In this document: in pieces, positions 25,844-35,449 of the stretch
Layout: every line of letters begins with the position of its first letter
How positions within the stretch are numbered: the first letter of the stretch is position 1
NCBI GenBank assembly: GCA_036387415.1
Contig: DASVTU010000033.1
Coordinates: 1-64,000, forward strand
DNA length: 64,000 bases
DNA from: DASVTU01 sp036387415
GTDB lineage: Bacteria > Acidobacteriota > Blastocatellia > Pyrinomonadales > Pyrinomonadaceae
Reading direction: 5' to 3'
Translations under genes and position numbers: made by a program
Notes under the pieces: generated by a model
The model's database searches: none
What the model was told of the DNA's origin: nothing
The model's input: only the letters and a program-made list of their open reading frames with translations

Positions 25844-28214
25844 TTCCACGAACTATCACTAACGTCTGGTCGTCGCCTCTTTCTTCCGCGCCTGACCATG
25901 TATCTATCTCATCGAAGACGGCGCGGCGCATCTCGTCGGCGGAGAGGTCGCGTCGGTCAGCGACGAATTGGACAAGGGGTTTTTCGCCGTATTCCTCGCC
26001 GGACGCGTTTTGCGCTTCGGAGAGGCCATCGGAGAAGATTATGAGAAGGTCGCCGGATTCGAGCGTTGTCTCGGCTTCCTCGAACTTCGCCCAATCGAAG
26101 GCTCCGACCATCGTGCCGCCCGCCGACAATCTCTCGACCGTGCCGTCGGCGCGCAGGAGGATGGCGGCATTGTGGCCTGCGTTGGTATAACGCAATGTGC
26201 GTTGGCGGTCGTCGTAGAGCGCGAGAAAGAGCGTGGCGAAGCGGCTCGCTTCCGTGCTGCGGCAGAGTTGTCCGTTGATGCTCTCGACCATGTTTTCGAC
26301 GGCGCAACTCGTATCGACGCCCGTCACGCCGCACGGCATTTCGATAACGTCGCTATCGCCGCCGCGCGTCAACGTCGTCGTCGCTGTTGCTGCTGTTGTC
26401 GCCGGAACGGTTGCGGCGAGACGTAAGCGTTCGGCGATAATCGTGGTCTGTGCGCGCAGCGTGGCTTGTAGGTTCGACATCACCAGCGAGGCCGAAAGAC
26501 CTTTGCCGGACACGTCGGCCAGCGCAAAGGCGAAGAGTTCGGGGGAGACTTCGATATAGTCGTAATAATCGCCCGCCACGCCGCGCGCCGCGCGACACTC
26601 GCCCGCAATCTCTGCGGTCGCCAATGTCGGAATGCTGCGCGGGAAAAGTTGCGCCTGCACTTCAGCCGCGATTTCAACCTCGCGTTCAAGCCGTTCGTGT
26701 TCGACGCGTTCCTGCAAGAGCGACTGTATGTTGGCCGACATTTCGTTGAAGGCGACGGCGAGTTCGCCCAGTTGGTCGTGCGAGCGCACGCGCACGCGAT
26801 GCGAAAAGTCGCCACGTTTGATGTATTCGGTCGCCTGATAGAGACGGTGCACGGTGCCCGTCACGGCGCGCGTCATCCATGCGGCGGAGATGACGGCGAG
26901 CAGTTCGAGCGCGAGAAAGAAGACGCCGATGAAAATCAATCCCGTACGCAAAATTCGTCCGAGTTTGCTCGCTCCCAAAGCACGACGGATGGCGTCGGCG
27001 GGCGTCCACGCAATCATGAAAGCGAAGCGTTCGGACGTTTGGCCGTTGAGCCAGTTCGCAACGTCGAGCGTGACGGGCGAGAATGAAGACCCCAACGGCT
27101 CGCCGAACTGGTCTCGGTCGGTCGGAAATGCGCTCCGGCTTTTTTCCCTTTCGACCGTTGCGTCGTCTCCCGCAATGGCGCGCGGCGCGTCCGGTTGTTG
27201 TGCGCTGTCCGTCGCTTCCGTGCGAATGTGTGCGTTCGCGCCTTCACCGTTGCCAGTGATGTTGATGCTATCCTCCGCGGGAAATATGTCTCCCGCGCGA
27301 CCTTGAAAGAACGGATGCACACGCGCGCCCGCATGCGCGGTGTATTGTCGCAGGAGCGCGCGACTGAAAGGCACAACCAGCAGCAACGCGACGGACTGCT
27401 CGCGCGTCTCGCGTCGGACGAGCGCGCGGATAGACGGTGAGCCAAAGAACTCCTTCGCGTCGCTAGGCGGTACGAAAGTGATGCCGCCCCACTCCTGTTG
27501 TTGCTTCAAATGGCCGAGCGTCCATTCGGGAAGCGGTGCGCCGAGCGGCGTCCGGTCGTTGCCGACGCCGCGCATGTCCTCGCCGGAAGGTTCACTTGCA
27601 AACTGCGCCGACTCCGTGCGCGCGGCGACGGCGACATCGACGCCGCCCCTCTCACGCCACACAGCCACGCGCGCTCCCGGCAGAGAGGCTTGCAGGAGTA
27701 CGGTTCGTTCGTCGAGCCATGCATTGACGCGCGCGTCGTCTGTGTTGGGCGGTAGCGCGTTGAAGGCGTCGGCGAGAAGGCGCGCGTTGTCGAGCGTCTC
27801 CATCTCCGTCTGTCTGACTTGCAAAGTGACGAGCCGCACCATGCCTTCAACCGACGTGCTCACGGCAAACAACAGACCGAGCACGGTGAGTAGCACAATC
27901 GGCGTCAGACCGATGAACAGATACGTGACCGCGAGACGCCAACGCACACGCCACAATAGACGTCCCTTCAACCAGCGCAGAGCCTTGAAACCGTAGTACA
28001 GAACCGTGCACGGCACGACGACCAATGTCAGCAGTTGCAGCAGACCGCCGACGATGTGGTCTTCATAAAATCGCGTGTCGCCGAACAAGAGGTTTAGTAA
28101 AAACAGCACCGTCGCAGCGACGGCCACGCGCGGCATCACACGCCGCAACCACGCGCGCACACGCGCCGCTCCGCTCGTTCTCTCCGATGCTATTTGCACA
28201 CTCTCTTCCGGCAT
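25839..28214 (-). CDS. HAMP-SpoIIE (PP2C-type) membrane phosphatase
   Basis: A 791-residue membrane-anchored serine/threonine phosphatase of the RsbU/SpoIIE type. The N-terminal hydrophobic segments (RVAVAATVLFLLNLLF near residue 32, the LLQLLTLVVVPCTVL region, and LAVTYLFIGLTPIVLLTVLG) are followed by a long extracytoplasmic part and a further membrane segment (FIGVFFLALELLAV). A HAMP helix pair and coiled coil come next. The SpoIIE domain has VAGDYYDYIEVS, ALADVSGKGLSASLVM, YTNAGHNAA and LLIIFSDGLSEAQN, the metal-binding acids of PP2C. It probably acts on an anti-anti-sigma factor not in the window. Confidence 0.9.
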   Translation of the reverse strand: MPEESVQIASERTSGAARVRAWLRRVMPRVAVAATVLFLLNLLFGDTRFYEDHIVGGLLQLLTLVVVPCTVLYYGFKALRWLKGRLLWRVRWRLAVTYLFIGLTPIVLLTVLGLLFAVSTSVEGMVRLVTLQVRQTEMETLDNARLLADAFNALPPNTDDARVNAWLDERTVLLQASLPGARVAVWRERGGVDVAVAARTESAQFASEPSGEDMRGVGNDRTPLGAPLPEWTLGHLKQQQEWGGITFVPPSDAKEFFGSPSIRALVRRETREQSVALLLVVPFSRALLRQYTAHAGARVHPFFQGRAGDIFPAEDSINITGNGEGANAHIRTEATDSAQQPDAPRAIAGDDATVEREKSRSAFPTDRDQFGEPLGSSFSPVTLDVANWLNGQTSERFAFMIAWTPADAIRRALGASKLGRILRTGLIFIGVFFLALELLAVISAAWMTRAVTGTVHRLYQATEYIKRGDFSHRVRVRSHDQLGELAVAFNEMSANIQSLLQERVEHERLEREVEIAAEVQAQLFPRSIPTLATAEIAGECRAARGVAGDYYDYIEVSPELFAFALADVSGKGLSASLVMSNLQATLRAQTTIIAERLRLAATVPATTAATATTTLTRGGDSDVIEMPCGVTGVDTSCAVENMVESINGQLCRSTEASRFATLFLALYDDRQRTLRYTNAGHNAAILLRADGTVERLSAGGTMVGAFDWAKFEEAETTLESGDLLIIFSDGLSEAQNASGEEYGEKPLVQFVADRRDLSADEMRRAVFDEIDTWSGAEERGDDQTLVIVRGK

Positions 28215-28434
28215 CTATGTTTTTGCGTCCGCTAGGATTGTCTCAGGATGTTCCGATGCTCAGGTCAAAAGTCAAAAGCAGTTGCTCTGACCGGAGTTGT
28301 TCTAGATTAACGATGCGGAGGGCTTGGATGTTCCTCGATGAAAGACGACGCAAACCGAGAGACGGTGACTCGCTCCGGCAACCTACGCCGGGCGTGCGGA
28401 CGTTCGAGCGTTGCGCGACGCTTCTAACGCCCTT

Positions 28435-28692
28435 CTAACCTTCGGCCTCGCGCGCTATCGCCGCTTCACCGCCGACTCGCGCCGCCGCGCGTGCCAGCGA
28501 CATCACGACGACAACGGCGATGATGGTCGCCAGAATCGCGTAAGTGTAGAGCGCGGCGAGGCTATCGTCTGCGCCGAGTAGTTCTTTGATGGTCGCCTTG
28601 ATAGCTTCATTCCACGCGAGCGCCGCCACTAGTCCGAGCGAAGCGGATGCGAGCGTAATCATGGTTTGAAGAAGCATGCGCGTTTTGTTCAT
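28435..28692 (-). CDS. DUF5654-like small membrane protein
   Basis: An 85-residue protein with two transmembrane helices (TLASASLGLVAALAWNEAI and LATIIAVVVVMSL) separated by a short polar loop. The motif LGLVAALAWNEAIKATIK resembles the DUF5654 family, whose function is unknown. It ends with a basic/acidic tail. It is encoded downstream of the phosphatase start and separated by about 220 bp. Confidence 0.7.
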   Translation of the reverse strand: MNKTRMLLQTMITLASASLGLVAALAWNEAIKATIKELLGADDSLAALYTYAILATIIAVVVVMSLARAAARVGGEAAIAREAEG

Positions 28693-28814
28693 CGAGAAGT
28701 CTCCTGTTACCGGGAAAAGAGCTTTATAAGTTTAGGGTCTACCCATTCAATATCATTCGGGCAGGCGAGGGCTTCACTTTGAGTTGAACCGCTTGCGGCG
28801 ACTACGCCGCCGCG

Positions 28815-29174
28815 TCAGTAGAAGAGGGGCATCGAATAATTGAACACCTCTACATTATCGCGAACTTCTATCATTTTGTTTGGCTCGCTGGTTCTGTAAT
28901 CGCCGTGTCTGTCGTCAAAACGGAGTTTGTATGAATCGGCGGGCAAGCGTGAGATTTCGTAATTGCCTTCCTGATTCGTCATCCCTTGACCCCGACGAAC
29001 GAATTTCCCGTTCTCCTTCCTCAATGCGCTCACTTCTACGCCCTCTATGGGCTGGCCTGTGTTTCCTCCCCTGACGGTTCCTTTGATGACGCCTTTTCCC
29101 TGCCCCGGCGAGTGAGAGGGGAGCATGAGAGACGCGACAACAACGAATGCAATTATTAGTTTCCAAACACTCAT
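28815..29174 (-). CDS. Exported carboxypeptidase-regulatory-like protein
   Basis: A 119-residue protein that is a single CarboxypepD_reg-type beta-sandwich after a signal peptide (LIIAFVVVASLMLPSHSPG). Family marks are VIKGTVRGGNTGQPIEGVEV, NQEGNYEISRLPADSYKLRF and a final ring of beta strands. The probable role is an envelope-attached or secreted binding domain. It follows the membrane protein at 29193 on the same strand. Confidence 0.85.
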   Translation of the reverse strand: MSVWKLIIAFVVVASLMLPSHSPGQGKGVIKGTVRGGNTGQPIEGVEVSALRKENGKFVRRGQGMTNQEGNYEISRLPADSYKLRFDDRHGDYRTSEPNKMIEVRDNVEVFNYSMPLFY

Positions 29175-29192
29175 TAGGTACCCCGCGAGATT

Positions 29193-30197
29193 TTAGTCGT
29201 CGTCTTTTTGGGCAACGTCTTGGTTCACCAACGGTTTATAAGCCACGATGGCAACCACCGTGACAAATAATGCCAACGTGAGAAAATCCACCACCGTCGG
29301 AAACAGTTTTGAAGAACCTATGATGATTTCCCTGACGCCCCATAAGGCCGCTAAATAGCCGAGGCTGTTTGAAAGGGCTTTGCTGGTCTCTTCGCGTGTG
29401 GCGATATAAAAGAGAAAGACGAGTGCCATCGTGTAGAGCACGACGGCGGTTGCACGGACAAAGCGATGCCGTTTGAGAACCACCGAGAATTCGTTGTCGT
29501 TTCCTTCATCATTAAAAGAATAATGGTTGAAGCACGGGCCGAGGATGAGTTCGTTTATTTTACTCACGACACGAAGTTTGACAGTTCTGGGTTCGCCGTT
29601 TATTTCGTAACTGATACGAAAATTCAGAGGATACTGCTCGAACGGATAGAAGAAGGATTGAGAAGTATACGACAGTTTGATTATTTGCCTCTCATGAACC
29701 GGATTGGCCAAAGGAGTTGGAGAGGGTGTCGGCGTCGGGCTTGCGGTAGAGCTTACATTCGGGTTTGCTGCCGGAGTCGGTGTCGGAGTCGTCGCTCTAG
29801 TTGGGAGAGGCGTCGGGGTTGGAGTCGGGAGAGGCGTCGGCAGTGTCTTCACATCCAGCATTCGCTCGTAGAACGTGTTTTCGCTGTCGGAGGTGGCGGA
29901 TTCAACCAGTAAAGTTTTCACAGAACCTCTGGAACCATCGCGCAGGATACGCAGGGTGCCATGAATTTGTCGCGACTCGGTATCCAGTCTTTCGAGCAGC
30001 AAAACCCCGCCCGCCTGTTCTTCGCCCGCGCAAGTAACAACGTCGCCACGCGTGTCCTGAATGTCCCAATAGGCCATCAAGCCGATAAAAACTGCCAAAA
30101 ACAATATGCACAGCCAGAATAGCAAGGGCTTAATCCGGCTTTTGCTTTGACTATTTTTCTCCGGGGGTAACGTGCGCGTCTTACGTTTCCACTTCAT
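29193..30197 (-). CDS. Membrane protein with PTPTP linker (DUF4436-like)
   Basis: A 334-residue protein. The N-terminal membrane segment (PLLFWLCILFLAVFIGLMAY) is followed by an extracytoplasmic domain, a linker rich in TPTPTP (about residues 115-165), a second beta domain (FYPFEQYPLNFRISYEIN) and three or four C-terminal membrane helices (TAVVLYTMALVFLFYI, VVDFLTLALFVTVVAIVAY). The C-terminal half is reminiscent of DUF4436; the assignment is weak. The function is unknown. It may be transcribed with the exported gene downstream. Confidence 0.65.
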   Translation of the reverse strand: MKWKRKTRTLPPEKNSQSKSRIKPLLFWLCILFLAVFIGLMAYWDIQDTRGDVVTCAGEEQAGGVLLLERLDTESRQIHGTLRILRDGSRGSVKTLLVESATSDSENTFYERMLDVKTLPTPLPTPTPTPLPTRATTPTPTPAANPNVSSTASPTPTPSPTPLANPVHERQIIKLSYTSQSFFYPFEQYPLNFRISYEINGEPRTVKLRVVSKINELILGPCFNHYSFNDEGNDNEFSVVLKRHRFVRATAVVLYTMALVFLFYIATREETSKALSNSLGYLAALWGVREIIIGSSKLFPTVVDFLTLALFVTVVAIVAYKPLVNQDVAQKDDD

Positions 30198-30357
30198 GTA
30201 GGGAGTATTTTATTGAGCGCCGCGATAGCGCGTCAAGAACTTACAAGATTGAGAAACGCAACGCATCGCCGCAAGGGAAACTGAATCATCACGTCCTGAC
30301 CGGACGTGAGAGCGATGCATATTCAGTCGAACTAAAAACTTTTCACGTCGCAACGCT

Positions 30358-31308
30358 TCACGTTCCATCGCTCAACGCGCGGACGTGTGCGCGTGCGGTT
30401 TGGCCGAGCGTGTCGAGGTTGTAGCCGCCTTCCAGACACGAAATCAGACGCCCCTCGCAGGCGTTCGCCGCCCACTCTTTGACCGTCCGCGTCATCTGGA
30501 CGAAATCCGCGTCCTCAAGCAACAACTGTCCGAGCGGGTCGGCGGCGTGGGCGTCGAAGCCCGCCGAGATGATAATGAGGTCGGGTTTGAAGTTGGCGTC
30601 CATCTCTGCGAGCGCGGTGTCAAAGGTGCGTCGGTGCTGGCTCGCGGGCGTGCTCGCGCGCAGAGGGACGTTCAAGGTGTAGCCGCGTCCGCGTCCCATG
30701 CCCGTCTCGCCGCGCGTGCCCGTGCCGGGATACCACGGGTACTGATGCGCGGAGAAGAAATAGACGGAAGGGTCATCGTAGAAGATGCCCTGCGTGCCGT
30801 TGCCGTGATGCACGTCCCAATCGACGATGGCGACGCGCTCGACTTCGGATGCGTAGCGCGTCTGCGCGTAACGCGCGGCGACGGCGACCGAGTTAAAGAG
30901 ACAGAAACCCATCGCGCGGTCGGATGTCGCATGATGACCGGGCGGTCTGACGGGGAGAAAAGCGTTCGTCGCCTCGCCTCGCATCAAGGCATCGACGGCG
31001 CGACACGCCGCGCCCGCCGCGCGCAAGGCTGCATCCAACGAACGCATCGAGACAATCGTGTCCGCATCCAGATAACCGATTCCTTCGCTGACGGCGCGCT
31101 CGACGCGTTTGAAGTGCTGCGGCGAATGGCACGCCTGTACGTCGCCGCGCGGCGCGGGCGGCGCTTCGAGTTCCAGCAGTTGCGCCCACAACTCCGCGTC
31201 GCCCCTGAGCGCATCCATCACGACGCCGTAACGCTCCGGTCGCTCCGGGTGGCCTTCGCCCGTATCGTGCTCCGCGTAAACCGGATGATGAACAATGGCG
31301 GTCTTCAT
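30358..31308 (-). CDS. Histone-deacetylase-like amidohydrolase
   Basis: Zinc amidohydrolase of the HDAC/acetoin-utilisation (AcuC/HdaH) superfamily (316 residues). Bacterial members deacetylate acetylpolyamines or acetyl-lysine proteins. Motifs are HPERPERYGVV, VRPPGHHATSDRAMGFCLFNSVA (active-site His pair), IVDWDVHHGNGTQGIFYDD (zinc ligands Asp and His) and IISAGFDAHAADPLG (second zinc Asp). The ATG at 31308 (MKTAIVHHP) is chosen; an ATG at 31401 adds a stretch covered by the neighbouring palindrome. Confidence 0.92.
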   Translation of the reverse strand: MKTAIVHHPVYAEHDTGEGHPERPERYGVVMDALRGDAELWAQLLELEAPPAPRGDVQACHSPQHFKRVERAVSEGIGYLDADTIVSMRSLDAALRAAGAACRAVDALMRGEATNAFLPVRPPGHHATSDRAMGFCLFNSVAVAARYAQTRYASEVERVAIVDWDVHHGNGTQGIFYDDPSVYFFSAHQYPWYPGTGTRGETGMGRGRGYTLNVPLRASTPASQHRRTFDTALAEMDANFKPDLIIISAGFDAHAADPLGQLLLEDADFVQMTRTVKEWAANACEGRLISCLEGGYNLDTLGQTARAHVRALSDGT

Positions 31309-31352
31309 GCCCTGATTATGCGAGAGCACTCCGGCGAGGTCAAAGGCGGAAG

Positions 31353-31442
31353 ACAGTAAACAGTGTGCAGCGAGCGGTAAGCCGTCAAAACACAAATCCA
31401 CCTCCGGCTTTTACTGCATACTGCTTACCGCTCGCTGCACAC
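31353..31442. repeat. GCAGTAA/CAGCGAGCGG word palindrome
   Basis: The arms contain a perfect 19-bp inverted repeat, GTGTGCAGCGAGCGGTAAG (31363-31381) against CTTACCGCTCGCTGCACAC (31424-31442), flanked by further GCAGTAA-like words. The core is the strongest pairing of the palindrome family. It lies upstream of the deacetylase-like gene, here in a 5' region. Confidence 0.8.
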
Positions 31443-31667
31443 TTTCTGGTAGAGCATGAAATTAGTACGCCCGTCTCTCAAAAGCTTCCAGTAATGGCCT
31501 TGTGCAATTCGTCGAAAGGGGCTTAAATGTTGAGAAAGCGGCTGTTTCGGGTGAATCTGTGCGGTGTTGAGGGAGCGGAATGGCATTTGCAGAATTAAGG
31601 CGCGACACGGACGAGACATCTCTCCCGCAAACCATTCAAACGAGACGGATAAGGAGCTATTTTGAAC

Positions 31668-32081
31668 ATGAAAAGAATTCTCGCATCACTCTTATGCTTG
31701 ATGCTGCTGGCGACGGCACTGGTGCCGGAAATTTACGGGCAAGACCGTCGCAGGCGTTCGCGCTTCGGTCGCAAGGCGCGCACGGCGGCCATCATCGCGG
31801 GCGGCGCGGGCGCTGGCGCACTCATCGGCGGCAAGAAGGGCGCGGCCATCGGCGCGGGCGGCGCGGGGCTTTATGCTTTCAATCGACGCGCGGCGCGACG
31901 TAACTTCAAAGGCAAGACGCGCACAGCAGGCACTGTGCTAAGCGGCACGGCGCTCGGCGCGGGCGTCGGCGGCGCAGTCGGCGGCAAACGCGCGGCAGTG
32001 GTCGGCGCGGCAGCAGGCGCGGGCGGTTCATATCTCTACCGACGCAGTCAACGACGACGCACCGTTCGCCGTCGCTACTAA
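31668..32081 (+). CDS. Exported glycine-zipper protein
   Basis: A 137-residue protein with a signal peptide (LASLLCLMLLATALVPEIYGQ), then a very Gly/Ala-rich zipper region (IIAGGAGAGALIGGKKGAAIGAGGAGL and LSGTALGAGVGGAVGGKRAAVVGAAAGAGG) of the kind found in outer-membrane or envelope glycine-zipper proteins. Arg-rich ends follow (RSQRRRTVRRRY). The ATG at 31668 is 11 nt after AAGGAG; a TTG at 31662 is alternative. No enzymatic motif is present. Confidence 0.8.
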   Translation: MKRILASLLCLMLLATALVPEIYGQDRRRRSRFGRKARTAAIIAGGAGAGALIGGKKGAAIGAGGAGLYAFNRRAARRNFKGKTRTAGTVLSGTALGAGVGGAVGGKRAAVVGAAAGAGGSYLYRRSQRRRTVRRRY

Positions 32082-32092
32082 ACAAACCGGAG

Positions 32093-32121
32093 GGGAGCGG
32101 TCGTGAAGTTTCGCCGCTCCC
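32093..32121 (+). terminator. Candidate terminator after glycine-zipper gene
   Basis: GGGAGCGG (32093-32100) and CCGCTCCC (32114-32121) form an 8-bp stem about a 13-nt loop, with a short T-containing tail. Confidence 0.55.
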
Positions 32122-32232
32122 TTCGCTTATTCCATCCTCGCCGGAAGTTGCCGGAAGGCATCCCGTCAGATTAATCTAACCTCGCAGACGATTCAGACAC
32201 CATTCAAGACGATTATCAGGAGAAACACTTTT

Positions 32233-32898
32233 ATGTCACAAGAAGAAGAGAGGCAACGTCGAAGCCGCGTCGTGGTCGAGACGCCGACGGCGCGCCGCGA
32301 AGTTGTCCAGACGCAGACCACCACACACGTCCCCGAAAAATCTGGATTTTCAACCGGCATGGTCGCGGCAGTTGCGCTCACGGCGATTGCCGCCACCGCC
32401 ATCATCTTCCTCTTTCTGATGAACCGCGAGGACGACACGCGCAACACCAACGTCAGCGTCACGACGCAGGCGACGCCGATACCGCAGCCCTCCGTCATCA
32501 TTCAACAACCAGCCGTGCAGCCGACGCCCATCATCATCGAACAACCGTCAACCATCTCGCAGCCCGCGCCCGTCATCATTCAGCAACCCGCGCCCGACAC
32601 GACGACGACCAGCGTGCCGCCCGCCACCGCGTCGGCTCCCGCCGCGAGCGTCCCGGATGATTCGGCGATTCAAACACGATTAAGCAAAACGATTCAGGAC
32701 GATTCGACGCTCGCCGCCACCGACATCATCGCCACCTTCAGCGACGGCAAAGCGACGCTCACAGGCACGGTCGATTCATCCAACATCAAAAGCCGCGCCG
32801 AACGTCTCGCCATGACCGTCAAAGGCGTGCGCCGCGTCGATAATCAAATCGTCGTCTCCGGCGGCGGTGCCGCAGCGACCACCACCACCACGCCCTGA
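32233..32898 (+). CDS. Membrane-anchored BON-domain protein
   Basis: A 221-residue protein. The N-terminus is cytosolic and basic, then a single membrane helix (MVAAVALTAIAATAIIFLFLM), a Pro/Gln-rich extracytoplasmic linker (repeats of IIQQPA and IIEQPS), and a C-terminal BON domain (IQTRLSKTIQDDSTLAATDI, ATLTGTVDSSNIKSRAERLA, VKGVRRVDNQIVV). BON domains bind membranes or porins and are often seen in osmotic-shock proteins. A good Shine-Dalgarno (aggag) lies upstream. A strong terminator follows. Confidence 0.85.
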   Translation: MSQEEERQRRSRVVVETPTARREVVQTQTTTHVPEKSGFSTGMVAAVALTAIAATAIIFLFLMNREDDTRNTNVSVTTQATPIPQPSVIIQQPAVQPTPIIIEQPSTISQPAPVIIQQPAPDTTTTSVPPATASAPAASVPDDSAIQTRLSKTIQDDSTLAATDIIATFSDGKATLTGTVDSSNIKSRAERLAMTVKGVRRVDNQIVVSGGGAAATTTTTP

Positions 32899-32925
32899 CA
32901 CCAAACTTTTATTCGTCAAAGAAAC

Positions 32926-32964
32926 AACGCGCCGCGATGCAGCTTCGCGGCGCGTTCTCTTTTT
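32926..32964 (+). terminator. Intrinsic terminator after BON gene
   Basis: AACGCGCCGCGA (32926-32937) and TCGCGGCGCGTT (32945-32956) form a perfect 12-bp stem with a 7-nt loop, followed by a CTCTTTTTT tail. Confidence 0.85.
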
Positions 32965-33022
32965 TGTCCAAACTAAATCAAGCTCAAACGGCATGCGTGC
33001 CCGTTTGACGAATCGCTGCTGC

Positions 33023-33259
33023 TCAATAACCTTCCGTATGACGCCGCAGCCACTCGTTCAACTCATCTTCGCTCGGCTCGCGCCCCAACTCACCGCGCAG
33101 ACGCCCCCGCAGATATTCACGCTCATCCTTCACAGCATCTTCGAGTCCCGCGCCGTCGGCCCCGTCCGCCGCGTCTGGCACATCTTCATCGCCGCAGTAG
33201 AACATGCCCTTCTCAAGCAATTTTATCGTCGCGTCCGTATTTTGCTGCTGCGAAAACAT
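33023..33259 (-). CDS. Hypothetical 78-aa acidic protein
   Basis: I do not recognise it. The ATG at 33259 is preceded by an excellent Shine-Dalgarno (GGAGGTG). The product is acidic, with MFSQQQNTDATIKLLEKGMF, the CGDEDVPDAADGADGAG stretch and a C-terminal ELGREPSEDELNEWLRRH helix. There is no signal or membrane segment. An ATG further upstream in the frame is less likely. Confidence 0.7.
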   Translation of the reverse strand: MFSQQQNTDATIKLLEKGMFYCGDEDVPDAADGADGAGLEDAVKDEREYLRGRLRGELGREPSEDELNEWLRRHTEGY

Positions 33260-33350
33260 TCTCGTCCACCTCCAAGCTTTTATCCGCCCACTCTCAATCA
33301 ATCACCCGACGGAAAACTCAAACAATCAATCCACGCGAAACCGGCTTCAA

Positions 33351-33785
33351 CTACGCGACTGCGACAACCCTTATCTCGCGCGTCGCCAAAGACATTTCGA
33401 CCGCGAGGCTCGCCGCTTCACCGCGAACGAGCACGCGCCGCTCATGGGCGTTCGCGTAAAATTCCACATCTTCAATCAAACACTCGACGGGCGCAGGCCA
33501 CACTCTCGTCAAACCCTCCGCGTCGCGTCCATCTCCGTGCAGCGCGCGAATCTCTTGAGACAGCACTTCCTTGTCAGCGTCGCTCGCGTCTAACTCCGTC
33601 ACGGCGACCGCTTCCGGCAGCATCCCCATCTCGCCGTCCAGATAAATCGTCCAGACGAAACCGATGTCCAGAACCAACTGCGCCGCCATCGTGTCGAGAA
33701 AATAACCGAGCACGGTCGTGCCAATCACATGCGCGATCACATGGTCTTGATGCTTGCTCGTTTCATGCGGCAACCACTCCGGCAT
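33351..33785 (-). CDS. Hypothetical 144-aa protein
   Basis: I do not recognise it. The ATG at 33785 starts MPEWLPHETSK; a GTG at 33818 in frame is possible. The product has a hydrophobic patch in its first half (GYFLDTMAAQLVLDIGFVWTIYL), a conserved-looking EMGMLPEAVAVTELD, and a beta-like C-terminus. A 664-residue plus-strand open frame overlaps the whole region but is Arg/His-rich and covers three minus genes, so it is a shadow. Confidence 0.55.
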   Translation of the reverse strand: MPEWLPHETSKHQDHVIAHVIGTTVLGYFLDTMAAQLVLDIGFVWTIYLDGEMGMLPEAVAVTELDASDADKEVLSQEIRALHGDGRDAEGLTRVWPAPVECLIEDVEFYANAHERRVLVRGEAASLAVEMSLATREIRVVAVA

Positions 33786-34006
33786 CGTCAAACACCACTC
33801 CAAAACAACCCGCGCCACGGCAACATGGTCGCCGACTCAACCCCTTCCGCGACTTCACACAAGCGCATGCTTCTCATTTCAAACGGTTCGCGCATAGTAC
33901 GCGCAACACGCAGACAGGCGCAAGAGCGTCGCCCTCATGCGAGCGTCGGTCTATCCAAAATCTTCTGTCCAGACCGTCACGACTCGTCGCGTCTCTAAGG
34001 CGGCGT

Positions 34007-35317
34007 CTATTCGTGTGTCGGAATTTTGTAACGCAAAAGTTCGCGCGATTTGAACGTCGCCAACAAGACCGCGACGAGACAACCGATGCCGCCGATGACG
34101 ACCGACAGAGGCGCGCCCACCGCACGCGCGACCAGTCCCGCTTCAAACTCTCCGAGTTGCGGCCCGCCCATGAAGAAAATCATGTTGACGGAAGTCATGC
34201 GTCCGCGCAGTCGGTCAGGCGTGATGAGTTGTCTGATAGTTTGACGAATGACGGTGCTGACCGTATCCGCCGCGCCCGACAAGGCGAGCATCATCAGCGA
34301 AAACCAGAAGACGCGCGACAGACCGAACAGCAGCGTCGTCGCACCATAGACCGCTACCGATGCCACGACCCACACGCCCGGCTTTTGCCAACGCGGTGTG
34401 CGCGCCATCAACAGCCCCGCCACGACCGCGCCCGCCGCCGGAGCCGCCGCAAGGAGTCCGTATCCTTGCTCGCCGACGCGCAGAATGTCTGCCGCGAAAA
34501 TCGGCAGGAGCGCGGTCGCCGACGCGAAGAACGTCGCCACGAAATCGAGCGTCATCGTCTGCACGATGATGGGCGTCCGCCACACAAACTTCAAACCTTC
34601 CACCAGCGCATCAAAACTCACGCCCGCGTTCTTCGTCTCCGCATCGTCCATGCCCGTGCGCCCGCTCGCGCTAATCAACAGCACCGCCGCAATCACCGAC
34701 AGAAACGTCGCGGCGTTCACCGCATACACAACCGCCGGACTAAAACGCGCCAGCACCAACCCCGCCAACACCGGCCCCGTCACCATCGCCACCTGAAACG
34801 CCACGAAGCTCAAACTCACCGCGTTCGGAAAATCTCTCGACGGGACGAGCGCAGGGAGTAGCGCCTGCCGCGCCGGAGCGTCGAACGCCGTCGCCGCCGA
34901 CGAGATGGCCGTCAGAACAAAAATCGGCCACACCGCAGTCAACCCCGAGGCCGTCACAACGGCCAGCACACCCGCGCTCAACAACATCACGCTCTGCGTG
35001 CCGAGCAACAAGCGTTTGCGGTCAACCGCGTCGGCCACCACACCTCCCATCAACGAACACAGGATTATCGGCACGACCCTGACGAGTCCCACCATGCCGA
35101 GCGCGAACGCCGATTTCGTCAACAGGTAGACGTGCCAGTTGATTGCCACCAACTGCATCTGCGAACCCGTGATGGAGATGAATTGCCCGCCCCACATCAG
35201 ACGAAAATCACGATGACCGAGCGCAGCAAACGACCTGCGACGCTCAGGCGGAGGGGTCTTGCCGGACGGTTCGACCGGAGCGGAATGAGAAGGAACTGAC
35301 ACTAAATTTTTCGCCAC
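34007..35317 (-). CDS. MFS transporter, EntS-like
   Basis: A 436-residue major facilitator of the MFS_3 (enterobactin exporter EntS-like) group. Twelve hydrophobic segments are visible, beginning FRLMWGGQFISITGSQMQLVAINW. MFS signature-like loops GGVVADAVDRKRLLLG and FDAPARQALLPALVPSRDF appear in the first half and GLLMARTPRW in the second. The substrate is unknown. It starts at a GTG at 35317 and is not linked to siderophore genes. It lies downstream of nrdJ, separated by a strong terminator. Confidence 0.9.
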   Translation of the reverse strand: MAKNLVSVPSHSAPVEPSGKTPPPERRRSFAALGHRDFRLMWGGQFISITGSQMQLVAINWHVYLLTKSAFALGMVGLVRVVPIILCSLMGGVVADAVDRKRLLLGTQSVMLLSAGVLAVVTASGLTAVWPIFVLTAISSAATAFDAPARQALLPALVPSRDFPNAVSLSFVAFQVAMVTGPVLAGLVLARFSPAVVYAVNAATFLSVIAAVLLISASGRTGMDDAETKNAGVSFDALVEGLKFVWRTPIIVQTMTLDFVATFFASATALLPIFAADILRVGEQGYGLLAAAPAAGAVVAGLLMARTPRWQKPGVWVVASVAVYGATTLLFGLSRVFWFSLMMLALSGAADTVSTVIRQTIRQLITPDRLRGRMTSVNMIFFMGGPQLGEFEAGLVARAVGAPLSVVIGGIGCLVAVLLATFKSRELLRYKIPTHE

Positions 35318-35449
35318 CTCTGGAAAACTACTCTGACCACACTAAAACCCGACGCCAACGTTTTACCCGATATTGTTTGTGATTTTGTGTCTTCGACGTG
35401 CGAGCCGTCTTCTTTACCACAACCTTGCTTGCCAAACAGGATTGACGAA

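Noticed and set aside
32867..34861. Plus-strand 664-residue open frame
   Set aside because: It is Arg/His/Pro-rich, has no ribosome-binding site and is antisense to three better-supported minus-strand genes. Long shadow frames are expected in GC-rich coding DNA.
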